Shown one piece after another: positions 35,272 through 44,643 of a stretch of DNA of 64,000 bases (the stretch's first letter is position 1; every line of letters starts with the position of its first letter). Source of the DNA: Pelomonas dachongensis (GTDB lineage: Bacteria; Pseudomonadota; Gammaproteobacteria; Burkholderiales; Burkholderiaceae_C). The position numbers and the translations under genes are program-made. The stretch lies in the NCBI RefSeq assembly GCF_043555865.1, contig NZ_JBIGHY010000008.1, forward strand, positions 124,001 to 188,000, written 5' to 3'. Under the pieces are notes generated by a model that ran no database searches, was not told where the DNA came from, and saw nothing but the letters and a program-made list of their open reading frames with translations.

Positions 35272-35901
35272 ATGTTCACTCCCAACCGTCGACTGGTCCT
35301 GACCAGCATTGGCGCCGCCGCTGCACTGGCGCTCGCCGGCTGCGCCGGCCCGTACACCGTCTCCGCTGACGTTTCCAGTTATGGCAACTGGCCGGCCGAC
35401 CGCAAGCCCGGCACCTACGCCTTCGACCGGCTGCCGTCGCAGCAGCAGAACGAAGAGGCCGCCAAGCGCCAGACCGCGCTGGAAGACGCCGTCAAGGGCG
35501 CCTTGGAGCGCGCCGGCTTCACGCCCGCGGCCGATGCCAAGAGCGCCGACGTCCTCGTCACGCTGGGCGCGCGCGTCACCGTCTACGACCCCGTGCCGTG
35601 GGACGACCCGCTGTGGTGGCGCTGGCGTGGCCGGCTGATCTCGCCGCGCTACGGCTATGTGGGCCCCGGCCCCTGGGGCTGGCGCCAAGACCCGTTCTTC
35701 GACCGCCGCTACGACCGCGCCGTGGCCGTGCTGCTGCGCGACCGCGCCAGCGGCGAGGCGCTGTTCGAGGCGCACTCCAGCAACGAAGGCCCGTCGCGTG
35801 GCACCGAAGCGCTGCTGATGCCGCTGTTCGACGCCGCGCTGGCCGAGTTCCCCAAGGTCAACCCGAAGTCGCACCGGGTGTCGGTGCAAGCGGTCCGCTG
35901 A
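35272..35901 (+). CDS. DUF4136 lipoprotein
   Basis: The 209-residue protein has a lipoprotein signal with lipobox LALAGC (Cys about 24), placing it in a membrane facing the periplasm. The rest fits DUF4136: TYAFDRLPS, a helical pair, SADVLVTLGARV and a Trp/Arg/Gly/Tyr-rich middle (WWRWRGRLISPRYGYVGPGP). A C-terminal strand LLRDRASGEALFEAHSSN follows. Function is unknown. The ATG at 35272 has a perfect AGGAGG eight bases before it. Confidence 0.88.
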   Translation: MFTPNRRLVLTSIGAAAALALAGCAGPYTVSADVSSYGNWPADRKPGTYAFDRLPSQQQNEEAAKRQTALEDAVKGALERAGFTPAADAKSADVLVTLGARVTVYDPVPWDDPLWWRWRGRLISPRYGYVGPGPWGWRQDPFFDRRYDRAVAVLLRDRASGEALFEAHSSNEGPSRGTEALLMPLFDAALAEFPKVNPKSHRVSVQAVR

Positions 35902-35965
35902 CCGGAGACGCCGCGCCTGCCTGCCCATAATCGCGACTTCGTCAAAACGCAGTCGCAAGGCAGGC

Positions 35966-37348
35966 ATGGCCCTCAACATCGTGATCATGGCCGCGGGCAA
36001 GGGAACCCGCATGAAGTCCGCAACGCCCAAGGTGTTGCACAAGCTCGCGGGCCGCTCGCTGCTGGCCCACGTGCTGAAGAGCTGTGAATCCCTGGCCGCC
36101 GACGCCCGCATCGTCATCACCGGCCACGGCGCGGAGCATGTCGAGCCCGCCGTCGCCGCGCCCGGCATCTCGTTCGTGCGCCAGATGCCGCAGCTGGGCA
36201 CCGGCCACGCCATCCAGCAGGTCGTGCCCAGCCTCGTCGGCGAGGGCTGCACGCTGATCCTGAACGGCGACGTGCCGCTCATTGAGACTGGCACCGCCAA
36301 GGCGCTGATCGACGCCTGCGCGGGCCACGCGCTGGTGCTGCTGACCGTGGACCTGGTGGACCCCACCGGCTACGGCCGCATCATCCGCAACAAGGACGAT
36401 GGCGGCGTGCTGGCCATCGTCGAGCACAAAGACGCCACGCCCGAACAGCGCCTCATCCACGAGGGCTACAGCGGCATGATGGCCGCCCCCACCGCCGCGC
36501 TCAAGCGCTGGGTGGGCCAGCTCAGCAACAACAACGTGCAGGGCGAGTACTACCTGACCGACATCGTCGCGATGGCTGTCGCCGAGGGCCTGCCGGTGCT
36601 GGGCATCAAGGCACGCAACGAGATCGAGGTGCTGGGTGTCAACGATCCAGTGCAGCTGTCGCAGCTGGAACGCGCGTTCCAGGCCCGCCAGGCTGAAGCC
36701 CTGATGCGCGCCGGTCTGCGCCTGGCCGACCCTGCTCGCTTCGACCTGCGCGGCACGCTGACGCACGGCCAGGACTGCGAGATCGACGTGAACTGCGTGT
36801 TCGAGGGCGAGGTGTCGCTGGGCGACGGGGTGCGAGTCGGCGCCAACTGCGTCATCCGCAACGCGAAGATCGCCTCCGGCGTGCGCATCCACGAATTCAC
36901 GCACATCGACGGCGAGAAACCGGCCGGCGCCAGCGTCGGCGAGGGTGCGTTGATCGGCCCGTTCGCCCGCCTGCGCCCCGGCGCGCAACTGGGCGCCGAG
37001 GTGCACATCGGCAACTTCGTCGAGGTCAAGAACTCCACGCTGGCCCGCGGCGCCAAGGCCAACCATCTGGCGTATCTCGGCGACGCGACTGTGGGCGAGC
37101 GGGTCAACTACGGCGCCGGCTCCATCACGGCCAATTACGACGGCGCCAACAAGCACCGCACCACCATCGGCAACGACGTGCACGTCGGCTCCAACTGCGT
37201 GCTGATCGCACCGCTCACGCTGGGCGACGGCGCCACGGTGGGCGGCGGTTCCACCATCACCAAGGACGTCAACCCGGGCGACCTCGCTGTGGCGCGCGGC
37301 AAACAGATCGCGTTGTCCGGCTGGACCCGCCCAGTCAAGAAACGTTGA
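35966..37348 (+). CDS. glmU: Bifunctional GlmU (UDP-GlcNAc pyrophosphorylase and glucosamine-1-P acetyltransferase)
   Basis: GlmU makes UDP-N-acetylglucosamine, the precursor of peptidoglycan and lipopolysaccharide. The 460-residue protein has the nucleotidyltransferase domain with the AAGKGTRM loop, LNGDVPLI and the RPAL-like LGTGHAIQQ region, followed by a left-handed beta helix with hexapeptide repeats (from about residue 250) that holds the acetyltransferase site (VNYGAGSITANYDGANKH). Length and motifs match standard GlmU. Confidence 0.98.
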   Translation: MALNIVIMAAGKGTRMKSATPKVLHKLAGRSLLAHVLKSCESLAADARIVITGHGAEHVEPAVAAPGISFVRQMPQLGTGHAIQQVVPSLVGEGCTLILNGDVPLIETGTAKALIDACAGHALVLLTVDLVDPTGYGRIIRNKDDGGVLAIVEHKDATPEQRLIHEGYSGMMAAPTAALKRWVGQLSNNNVQGEYYLTDIVAMAVAEGLPVLGIKARNEIEVLGVNDPVQLSQLERAFQARQAEALMRAGLRLADPARFDLRGTLTHGQDCEIDVNCVFEGEVSLGDGVRVGANCVIRNAKIASGVRIHEFTHIDGEKPAGASVGEGALIGPFARLRPGAQLGAEVHIGNFVEVKNSTLARGAKANHLAYLGDATVGERVNYGAGSITANYDGANKHRTTIGNDVHVGSNCVLIAPLTLGDGATVGGGSTITKDVNPGDLAVARGKQIALSGWTRPVKKR

Positions 37349-37465
37349 ATAGGCCGGTCGCCGTGACTTTGTTCCGGCGATTGCATCACGGCGCCCGGGA
37401 TGAGGGGGCACCCGCTCGCCTGGCACGCCGTTAGCATGACTCCCGTCTCACGACCTGCTGTCCAC

Positions 37466-37894
37466 ATGGCCCACGAACTCGACCTTGCTGCGTTCTCGCT
37501 CGACGATGCCGTCCCGGCGGACCTGGGTGCGTTCGACGCGCTGCAGTCGCAACGCGAACGCGCCGATGCAGAGGCGCGGAACCGAGCGCTGGAGCTGAAG
37601 GCGCAGGCCTGCGACAACGCCGCCGAAGCCTGCTACTACCTGGCCCGCAGCCTGGGCGCCGCGCGCGACCTGCCGCAGGACGGCGAAGCCAGCCTGGAAC
37701 TGCTGTTCCAGCTGATCGGGGCCCTGGCTGACCTGCCGACCGACATTGCCGCCGCGCCGCTGCCCGACATCGTCGGCGGCCGTGAAGACGGCATCAGCGA
37801 ACTGTGCCTGCAGCTCGAAGCCGTCCGCGAGGTCACGCACGACGCGCTGGTCGCGGCCGAACTGGCACCCGCACGCGCGCAGTTCTGCCACTGA
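37466..37894 (+). CDS. Small hypothetical protein
   Basis: The 142-residue (ATG 37466) acidic protein has no signal peptide or membrane helix. It is predicted helical with segments RERADAEARNRALELKAQA, CDNAAEACYYLARSL and LLFQLIGALADLP. I do not recognise a family. An ATG at 37436 is an alternative start; neither has a good Shine-Dalgarno sequence. Coding is supported by codon use like its neighbours and by a terminator at its end. Confidence 0.6.
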   Translation: MAHELDLAAFSLDDAVPADLGAFDALQSQRERADAEARNRALELKAQACDNAAEACYYLARSLGAARDLPQDGEASLELLFQLIGALADLPTDIAAAPLPDIVGGREDGISELCLQLEAVREVTHDALVAAELAPARAQFCH

Positions 37895-37910
37895 ACCCAC
37901 CTGCACCCAC

Positions 37911-37941
37911 AAAAAAGGCGCCCAGAGGGCGCCTTTCATTT
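37911..37941. terminator. Bidirectional terminator between convergent genes
   Basis: GGCGCCC (37917-37923) and GGGCGCC (37927-37933) form a seven-base stem with a three-base loop, flanked by six A's on the left and TTTCATTTT on the right. It lies between two convergent genes and can serve both directions. Confidence 0.88.
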
Positions 37942-37953
37942 TGGGCGGCGAGA

Positions 37954-39159
37954 TCAGCTGCCGCTGTTCTGCGTCACCGCGCCGAGTGTCACCGGCGGCA
38001 GCGTCAGGCGGTTGTCCACGCCTCGCACGCCGGCAGCTGAGGCAGCCACGACGGTCGCGCGCTCCTTGGCCAGGGAGTCCGGCGCCTGGCCTTCCAGCTT
38101 CACGACGCCTTGGTCAGTGCTGACGGCGATGGGCACGGCGGCCAGCGTCGTGTCGGACGCCAGCGCCTCACGCACCTTGATCGTGATGCCCGTGTCCTCG
38201 GGGTTGGCGACCGGCGGTGTGACGGGTGACGTGACGGACGGCGTCTGCTGGGCCACGACCGGCGGCTGCGCTTCGGGCTGAGGCTGAGTCACAGGCGGCA
38301 CGGCCTGTGCCACTGGCGGCGTCGTCTCGGACGACGGGGGGAGCGCCACCGGGGCCACCGGAGCAACCGGCGAAACGGGCTGCTGCGTCGCGACGGGCGC
38401 TGCAGGCTGCAGCGAGACGGTCGGCGCAGGCGTTGTGTCGCGCAGCGCGGCGGCTGGCGGTTCGGCCTGGCTCAGCACCCAGGTTTGCGGCTGCGGCGCC
38501 AGCGTGCGTGTCACCGGCGCGGCCTGCGCGACGCGGGGCGCCTCGACCGCCTTTTCAGTGGCCTTGGGCGTCTCGGCCATTTTGGCGGCTGGGGCTGGGA
38601 CCGGAGCCGCAGCCGGCGCGGCCGCCAGCTTGGGCGCCGGTTCCACCGCCGGCGTCGCGGGCTCAGCCTGCGCTTCGGCGGCCGGCGTCACGGAACCGGC
38701 GGCGGGCGGTGCCTCCGCCAGCAGCGTGTCTTCCGGCGAAGAAGCCGGGGCGACCGGTGTCGTCGCCTCGCCGACCACGGTCGGCGGCAGCGCCGGCGCC
38801 TCGTTGCCGGTGAATTGGCGCGACATGGTCGCCGCCACACCCAGCAGCACCACACCGGCACCCACACCCACTACCCAGGGCATGGCATTGCTGGAGCGGC
38901 GCTCCGGGTTGGCACCCGGGGCGGCCACCGCCGGTGCCGTGGATGCATAGACAGGCGGGATGGCCGCGGCCATCGGTTGCGGCGGAACGTAGCCCACTGG
39001 CGCCGTACCCAGCGGGTCGGTGGCGCGGATCTTGGCGGAGGGCCGCGTCATGCGGGGCTTCAGGGGCTGCCCGGCCGGGCGAGCCACCGGCGCGGATTCC
39101 TTGCTGCGGTCGATGTGATCGAGCCAACCTTCGGGATGCACGGACTTGGGAAACTTCAT
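37954..39159 (-). CDS. BON-domain membrane protein with long Pro/Ala linker
   Basis: The 401-residue protein has a short cytosolic N-terminus, one membrane helix at about residues 93-113 (AMPWVVGVGAGVVLLGVAAT), then about 200 residues of proline/alanine/valine-rich low-complexity sequence, and a C-terminal BON domain (about 322-390, ITIKVREALASDTTLA and GVVKLEGQAPDSLAKERA). BON domains occur in periplasmic and outer-membrane proteins and may bind phospholipids. The linker could span the periplasm. The start ATG at 39159 gives the motif KFPKSVHPEGWLDHIDRSK. The low-complexity part makes length comparison unreliable. Confidence 0.75.
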   Translation of the reverse strand: MKFPKSVHPEGWLDHIDRSKESAPVARPAGQPLKPRMTRPSAKIRATDPLGTAPVGYVPPQPMAAAIPPVYASTAPAVAAPGANPERRSSNAMPWVVGVGAGVVLLGVAATMSRQFTGNEAPALPPTVVGEATTPVAPASSPEDTLLAEAPPAAGSVTPAAEAQAEPATPAVEPAPKLAAAPAAAPVPAPAAKMAETPKATEKAVEAPRVAQAAPVTRTLAPQPQTWVLSQAEPPAAALRDTTPAPTVSLQPAAPVATQQPVSPVAPVAPVALPPSSETTPPVAQAVPPVTQPQPEAQPPVVAQQTPSVTSPVTPPVANPEDTGITIKVREALASDTTLAAVPIAVSTDQGVVKLEGQAPDSLAKERATVVAASAAGVRGVDNRLTLPPVTLGAVTQNSGS

Positions 39160-39304
39160 CTTGGCCTCCTGTGTCGGGAACCGACGTTTCGATGGAGTCC
39201 ATTCTTGGGACGGCGCCCCGCCCGCCGTGCCGGTCCAGGCTGCCTATCTCTGTAGGACAGCGGGCAGCGCCCGTGTGCAAATGTGAGTGCGGTGAGCGCA
39301 GGCG

Positions 39305-40150
39305 TTAGAAACCACGCACCGGCAACGTCTCGTCACGTTGCAGCCAATTCCTCGCCGAGTAGCGGCTGGCGCCATCCGTGACGTGCAGCGTGTATGCATG
39401 GCGCGATTTGTCCGAGCGGTTCGCGGCCGAATAGTGCGGCAGCAGGCCGTGGAACACGACAAGCGAACCCGCCTCCACCTCCAGCGGGATGGCCTCGCGC
39501 GAGTCCGCCGACGGCCAGGGCGTGGCGTCGACCGGTTCCATCCAGGCCTTGCGGCCCTCACGCACGAAGCGCTCGCGCAGCACACCGCGCGGGCCGCGGT
39601 GGCCGCCAGGCTCGGTCCACAGGCAGCCGTTGTGCAACGTGGCGTCCTCCAGCGCGAACCAGAAGGTCGTCACCGTGACGGGGTCGCTCTCGAAGAAGCT
39701 GGCGTCCTGGTGCCAACGCACCTCGCCGCCAATGCCGGGCTGCTTGAAGATGAACATGCTCTGCCAGACCTGCGGCTGCGTCAGCCCCAGCGCCGCGGCA
39801 ACGCCACGCAGCGCGTCGCCCTTGGAGAAGGCGCTGAACACCGGGTCGAGGTCGTGCATCGCGTGGCCGATCTTGTTGATGGCCAGTTCCTTGGGCACAC
39901 GCAGTTGGCCCTGAGCGTCGAACGCTTCCTCCTCGAAGAAGCAGCGCACCTGGTCGCCGCTGTCGAGGAAGTAGTCGTCCACGTGGCGCTGCTGCTCCTC
40001 GGTCGTGAAGACGGGCCGCTGCTCGCCAGGGTCGAAGGCGTCGACGATCTGCAGCGCGCGTTCACGCAGCGCGGCAATGTCGGCGGCGCTCTTGAAGCCA
40101 GGAACGACGAGGAAACCCTGTTCGGCGTAGAGGCTGGCGTCGATGGTCAT
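39305..40150 (-). CDS. Phytanoyl-CoA dioxygenase (PhyH) family protein
   Basis: The 281-residue protein is a non-heme Fe(II)/2-oxoglutarate oxygenase. The iron ligands are in VRWHQDASFF (His and Asp of HxD) and in HGLLPHYSAANRSDKSRHAYT (second His and the arginine that binds 2-oxoglutarate). LWTEPGGHRGPRG and the FNKIGH-like INKIGHAMHDL segment match the PhyH family. The substrate is unknown. It is monocistronic on the minus strand with about 150 bp of noncoding sequence on each side. Confidence 0.9.
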   Translation of the reverse strand: MTIDASLYAEQGFLVVPGFKSAADIAALRERALQIVDAFDPGEQRPVFTTEEQQRHVDDYFLDSGDQVRCFFEEEAFDAQGQLRVPKELAINKIGHAMHDLDPVFSAFSKGDALRGVAAALGLTQPQVWQSMFIFKQPGIGGEVRWHQDASFFESDPVTVTTFWFALEDATLHNGCLWTEPGGHRGPRGVLRERFVREGRKAWMEPVDATPWPSADSREAIPLEVEAGSLVVFHGLLPHYSAANRSDKSRHAYTLHVTDGASRYSARNWLQRDETLPVRGF

Positions 40151-40288
40151 GGTGGGCTGGCGTGAGAGTTGGGCGCATTGTGTGGGCAGCGCCGAGCGCA
40201 GACAGCGTGAAGGGCCTCATGCGAAAAGCCCGACTCGCAGTTTGCCAACGTTCTCCCAAGGACCACGCCGGGCCGGGCCAGGTGTCGC

Positions 40289-40996
40289 TCAGCGGGGCGT
40301 GTCGGACGCCAGCGCCAGCGCCAGCGCGGCTTCGGTCACGGCGCGACCGAGCGGCGTCCCGGGGTCGGGGCGACGCAGTCGTGGCACGCTGCCACTCACG
40401 TCCAGGCTGCCGACGACGGTGCCCTGGTGCAGCATCTCGTACCCCACGGCTTCAGTCTGCGGCGTCGCGTTGCCATCGAGCAGGTGCACCGAACGCAGCC
40501 CCAGCGTCATGTCGCCACGGCGGTAGGCGCCCTCGCGGCTGAGCTTGCCGCGGCGCATCTGGCCCTCGCCGACCTGCAGCATGGCCGCCGGGCCGCTGCC
40601 CCACTTGCAGCTGAGCACCCAGGGGCTCGATGCGGTCAGCTTGCCGTTGGCGGTGATCTCGGGCGTCCAGCCCTCGCAGACGGTCGCGTTGTCGGCCACC
40701 CCACCCGCCACGCTGAAACGCAGCGGCATGCGCACGCCAGCAGGCAGCGGCTCGAACAAGGCGAGCCGGTCGGCGCCGCGCTCGTAGCGCACGCGCTGGG
40801 CACCCAGCTGGAATTCGCCCTGCCGGCCCCAGCTCGCCTTGCCGAAGCTCTCCTCGGCCACGCCCGCCACGGACGGCGCCTGCGCCATGTGCACGTCGCG
40901 ACCGGAAAGCGCGTCGCGCTGGTTCTTGACACCGACACCGGCACAGCCCGCCAGCAGCAGGACGACGGAAGCAAGGGCAAGGGCAGAACGCGACAT
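40289..40996 (-). CDS. Hypothetical lipoprotein
   Basis: The 235-residue protein has a lipoprotein signal ending LLLAGC (Cys18). The mature part has no family I recognise; it is beta-rich with two cysteines (VCEGWTPEI and VLSCKWG) that could pair in the periplasm. LFEPLPAGVRMPLRFSVAGGV and GYEMLHQGTVVGSLDV are its most regular stretches. It lies upstream of the PhyH gene on the same strand with a 138-bp gap, so it is not clearly one operon with it. Confidence 0.65.
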   Translation of the reverse strand: MSRSALALASVVLLLAGCAGVGVKNQRDALSGRDVHMAQAPSVAGVAEESFGKASWGRQGEFQLGAQRVRYERGADRLALFEPLPAGVRMPLRFSVAGGVADNATVCEGWTPEITANGKLTASSPWVLSCKWGSGPAAMLQVGEGQMRRGKLSREGAYRRGDMTLGLRSVHLLDGNATPQTEAVGYEMLHQGTVVGSLDVSGSVPRLRRPDPGTPLGRAVTEAALALALASDTPR

Positions 40997-41095
40997 GTCG
41001 AACGAAAGGATGGGGGTGGAGATGGCGAGACTCTAGAGTCGCGCTGCGGCGTCAAGAAACTGTTACCCGGCGTTGCGTCCTGTCGCGCACCGGCT

Positions 41096-43378
41096 TCAGG
41101 GCTGCCATAGGGGCGCGGAAGCCGGCTCCGAGGCTGCTTCGGCGGGCTGCGCCGGCAGCCCGATGCGCGCGATGGCGAGGTCACCGGCGAACTCCTCGTA
41201 GAACCAGTCGTCGCCCAGGCGCACCAGGCCCTCGGACGGCGGCGCGATCTGCGTGATGGGTTGGCCCTTCAGCGCGACGGCCATCGTTGCGGCCCAGACC
41301 GGCAACGCCAGCCCGCCGCCGCTCTCACGGTCGCCCAGCGACTTGGGCTGCCGGTAGCCGATCCACACCGCACCCGCCCGCGCAGCCTGGAAGCCACAGA
41401 ACCACGCGTCGACGGCGTCGTTGGTGGTGCCGGTCTTGCCGTACAGGTCCCAGCGGCCCACCAGCGAGCTGGCGCGCGCGCCGGTGCCCTCACGTGTGAC
41501 GGCAGCCAGCAGTTGTGAGGTCATGAAGGCGTTGCGCGCGCTGATGGCGCGGCGTGGCTTGGGCGGTTCGGGTTGCCAGATCACCGCACCCTGGGCGTCC
41601 TGCACGCGCTGAATCATCCAGGCGCTGGGCAGCTGGCCCTCGTTGGCGAACACGGCATAGGCCTGCGCCATCTGCAGCGGCGTGACGGCGCCGGTGCCCA
41701 GCGCGATGGTGAGGTTCAGCGGCTGCTTGTCCTCGTCCAGCCCGAAGCGGCCGGACCACGAGCGCACACGCTGCGGCCCCATCACCTGGGCAGCGCGCAG
41801 GGTCACCATGTTCTTGGAGCGCGCCAGCGCTTGACGCAGCGTCAGCGCTTCTTCATAGGCGCCATCGGCGTTACGCGGCGCCCAGTCGCCCTGGATGAAC
41901 GGCTCGTCGCTGACCAACGTGCCGGCCCACGCCCCCTGCTCGATGAGCGCGGAGTAGACAAATGGCTTGAACGCCGAGCCCGGCTGGCGCCAGGCCTGTG
42001 TGGCGGCATTGAACTGGCTGCGCGTGAAGTCGAAGCCGCCCACCAGCGCGCGGATGGCACCGGTCTGCGGGTCCAGCGTGACGACGGCGCCCTCGGCCTG
42101 CGGTGTCTGACTCAGCAGCCACTGGTCTCCCTTGCCCTCTAGCACCCGCAGCACGGCGCCGCGCTTGACGCTCTGCAGCGTGCGCAGCGCCTGGCCCTTC
42201 AGCGTGATCTTCTGGCCATCGGCGAGCACCAGCTTCGCGCTCGACTTGTCCAGGTCCAGCAGCACCGCGGTGCGCAGCTCGCCCAGGTCGGGGTGCTCGT
42301 CGAATGCGGCATCCAGCGCGTCGTCCAAAGCGTCACCCGCCGCACCGGCGTCTGGCAGCGCCACCTGCGCCTCGGGCCCACGCCACGCCTGGCGGCGCTC
42401 CAGCTCGAACAGTGCATGGCGCAGCGACTCCTGCGCGGCCTCCTGCTCGGCGTAGCGCAGCGTGGTGGTCACCGTGAAGCCGCGCGTGTAGGCCTCTTCC
42501 TCGCCAAAGCGGTTGACGACTTCGGCCCGCACCTGCTCCACCGCGTGGTCGGCGATGCCCGACAGCCGCTTGGGGCGGCGGATGTTCAGCGGCTTCTCGC
42601 GCGCGGCCTGGGCCTGCGCGGCGGTGATCAGGCCCACCGCCTGCAGCCGTCCCAGCACCACGGCCTGGCGGCGCTTGGCACGCTCGGGGTAGTGCACGGG
42701 GTTCAGGCGGTTGGGATCCTTGGGCAGGCCCACCAGCAGCGCGATCTCGCCCGTGTCCAGCTGGTCCAGTCGCTTGCCGAAGTAGCGCTCGGCGGCGGCG
42801 CCGAAGCCGTAGGCCTTGTTGCCCAGCAGGATCTGGTTCATGTAGATCTCGAGGATCTGCTGTTTGCCCAGCGCCCCCTCGATCTTGAGGGCCAGCAGCG
42901 CCTCGACGATCTTGCGCGTCCAGCGCTGCTGCTTGGTGAGGTAGGTGTCGCGCGCCAGCTGCTGCGTGATGGTGGAGGCGCCATGCAGCGGGCCGCTGTG
43001 CGTCAGGTTGCGCCAGAACGCGCGGGCGATGCCGCCGTAGTCGATGCCGGAGTGCTGGTAGAAGTCGGCGTCCTCCACGGCCAGCAGGGCGTCGTGCAGC
43101 GGCTTGGGGATGTCCTTCAGCGGCACGAAGCGGCGCCGCTCGGCACCGAACTCGCCCAGCAGCTGACCTTCCTCGCTGAGGATGCGCAGCGGCTGCCGTG
43201 GCTGGTAGTCGGTGAGCGGATCCAGGTCGGGCAGCTGCACCCAGATCAGCGCCGCCACGATGGCCCCCACCAGCAGCATCACCAGCGGCAACGCCACGAG
43301 CACGCTCAACCAGGGCCGGGCGGCCAGCGCCTGGAAGACGGACTGCAAGACGGACTGCAGACGGGAGGTACCGGCCAT
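41096..43378 (-). CDS. mrcA: Penicillin-binding protein 1A (bifunctional transglycosylase/transpeptidase)
   Basis: PBP1A polymerises glycan strands and cross-links them. The 760-residue protein has a cytosolic tail and a membrane helix (about 22-48), a GT51 transglycosylase domain (catalytic Glu in LLAVEDADFYQHSGID, then GASTITQQLARD and KIVEALLALKIE), an OB-like insert, and a transpeptidase domain with SxxK in GSAFKPF, SKN in LARSKNMV, and KTGTT in LYGKTGTTNDA. The C-terminus is a Pro/Ala/Ser-rich tail. The gene symbol is given from domain order (GT51, OB, transpeptidase) and could also be written ponA. Confidence 0.93.
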   Translation of the reverse strand: MAGTSRLQSVLQSVFQALAARPWLSVLVALPLVMLLVGAIVAALIWVQLPDLDPLTDYQPRQPLRILSEEGQLLGEFGAERRRFVPLKDIPKPLHDALLAVEDADFYQHSGIDYGGIARAFWRNLTHSGPLHGASTITQQLARDTYLTKQQRWTRKIVEALLALKIEGALGKQQILEIYMNQILLGNKAYGFGAAAERYFGKRLDQLDTGEIALLVGLPKDPNRLNPVHYPERAKRRQAVVLGRLQAVGLITAAQAQAAREKPLNIRRPKRLSGIADHAVEQVRAEVVNRFGEEEAYTRGFTVTTTLRYAEQEAAQESLRHALFELERRQAWRGPEAQVALPDAGAAGDALDDALDAAFDEHPDLGELRTAVLLDLDKSSAKLVLADGQKITLKGQALRTLQSVKRGAVLRVLEGKGDQWLLSQTPQAEGAVVTLDPQTGAIRALVGGFDFTRSQFNAATQAWRQPGSAFKPFVYSALIEQGAWAGTLVSDEPFIQGDWAPRNADGAYEEALTLRQALARSKNMVTLRAAQVMGPQRVRSWSGRFGLDEDKQPLNLTIALGTGAVTPLQMAQAYAVFANEGQLPSAWMIQRVQDAQGAVIWQPEPPKPRRAISARNAFMTSQLLAAVTREGTGARASSLVGRWDLYGKTGTTNDAVDAWFCGFQAARAGAVWIGYRQPKSLGDRESGGGLALPVWAATMAVALKGQPITQIAPPSEGLVRLGDDWFYEEFAGDLAIARIGLPAQPAEAASEPASAPLWQP

Positions 43379-43491
43379 CGCGCGCAGACGCCCGCGGGCA
43401 GGCGTCTTTCAAACCAAAGAGGCGGCAGCTTAAGGCCTGCGGGCGGCGGGTCGGGTCAGACACCGCCGCCAGCTGCACGCCGGGGCGTGCC

Positions 43492-43753
43492 GTGCGCTGG
43501 CTGCTGGAGCCGCTGCACCCGATGCGCCTCGCTCTCACGTTGCAACGTCTCAACGAGCTTCACGGTCCAGCGCGGCCGCGAACTGCAGCTCATCACGGCG
43601 AAGGACGTCGCCTACTTTCGCGCCGCCAACCAGTAAGTCGCCGCGGGCGCCGCCGACCGCGAGGCCCCGATCTCGCTGGCGCTGAAGGAGCTGGTGCAGC
43701 GGCAGCCCGGCGAGCAGCAGCGCCTGCGCTTCAAACGGCTCTTTCAGCCGCGG
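43492..43753 (+). pseudogene. LytTR DNA-binding domain relic (decayed response regulator)
   Basis: From 43556 the plus strand encodes SFTVQRGRELQLITAKDVAY then FRAANQ, a stop (TAA at 43634), and continues in the same frame with ISLALKELVQRQPGE and RFKRLFQPR up to 43753. This order (strand, V-x-YFxA, then a LKEL helix, then F-x-R) is that of LytTR domains of AlgR/LytR-type response regulators. A linker-like segment MRLALTLQRLNELHG lies just before it in another frame (from about 43529), so at least one frameshift and one stop are present. No start or receiver domain is left. The end overlaps the neighbouring RAYT-like gene. I am moderately unsure of the family. Confidence 0.4.
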
Positions 43754-44576
43754 CGATCAGCCGGCTGATGCGCGACACCGACAGGCCCAGTTGCGCCGCC
43801 AGATCCGTCATCGCAACGCCGCCCTCGGCATGCGCCAGCCACAGCGCCTGTTCGCGGATCCCGCCGGCCCGCTTCAGCCATTCGGCCCAGCCGACGCGCG
43901 CCACGCGCTGGGGCGCCACGGCCGCAGCGCGCATGCGCTGGGCGAAATCGGCGTCGCCCAGGAAGATCTGCTCGCGCAGCCGCCCCGGCCACAGCTGCAG
44001 CCCGGGGTCGGACGCCACCAGCTGCGCATAGCGGTCGCCCGCGGCGCGGTGCTGGGCCGCCGTCGTGGCGGGCTTGCCCAGCAGGTGGCTGTGCAGGCCG
44101 TCCACGTCCAGCCAGTCTGGCGCGACGTCCAGCCCGGCGAGCGCGCGAAAGCTGGAGCCGGGCCAGTCCGCCGCGCCGCGCGCGAGGCCTTCGCGCACAG
44201 GGCCCAGGTCCACCCAGCGGCACGCGTCCAGCAGGTGCCGCTCGCGGTCCACAAGCACGGCGTGAAAGCGGCCCTGGAACAGCGGCCCGCCGAAGCCATG
44301 GCGCTGCTGCTGATGCTGCGTGTAGACGCCGTTCACGTGCCGCATCAGCGCCGACAGGTTGGCACGGCGCGTGAACAGCAGCAGGTCATAGTGCTCGGGC
44401 AACCACGCGTAGGCCAGCGCCCGGGCGTCGAAGCGGTGCAGCGCCTGTGCCAGCAGCGCGTGCATCTCGGCCCGGTCGGCGGCGTCGCCGAAAGCTGGCC
44501 GCCTGCCATCTGACGGGCACCGGGCGCTGATCAGGTAGACCGCGCCGGCAATCTCAAGGCGAGGGGGTCGAGCCAT
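43731..44576 (-). CDS. REP-associated tyrosine transposase-like (Y1_Tnp) protein with C-terminal HTH
   Basis: The 281-residue protein has the layout of RAYT proteins: the AGAVYLISARCPSDGRRPAF start, LAYAWLPEHYDLLLF, NLSALMRHVNGVYTQ with the catalytic tyrosine position, LFQGRFHAVLVDRERHLLDAC, and a C-terminal helix-turn-helix (MTDLAAQLGLSVSRISRLIA). However, the HUH metal motif, usually H-x-H in this place, reads H-Y-D (EHYDLLL), so one metal histidine is replaced by aspartate. This suggests a domesticated or inactive protein. Known RAYTs bind REP hairpins; I did not find a REP array next to the gene. Confidence 0.8.
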   Translation of the reverse strand: MARPPRLEIAGAVYLISARCPSDGRRPAFGDAADRAEMHALLAQALHRFDARALAYAWLPEHYDLLLFTRRANLSALMRHVNGVYTQHQQQRHGFGGPLFQGRFHAVLVDRERHLLDACRWVDLGPVREGLARGAADWPGSSFRALAGLDVAPDWLDVDGLHSHLLGKPATTAAQHRAAGDRYAQLVASDPGLQLWPGRLREQIFLGDADFAQRMRAAAVAPQRVARVGWAEWLKRAGGIREQALWLAHAEGGVAMTDLAAQLGLSVSRISRLIAAAERAV

Positions 44577-44643
44577 GCGACGACCTTATGCCCGCGGGCG
44601 CGGAATGGCAAGATGGCGACCTGCCGGCCCTCCCGCTGCCCCC

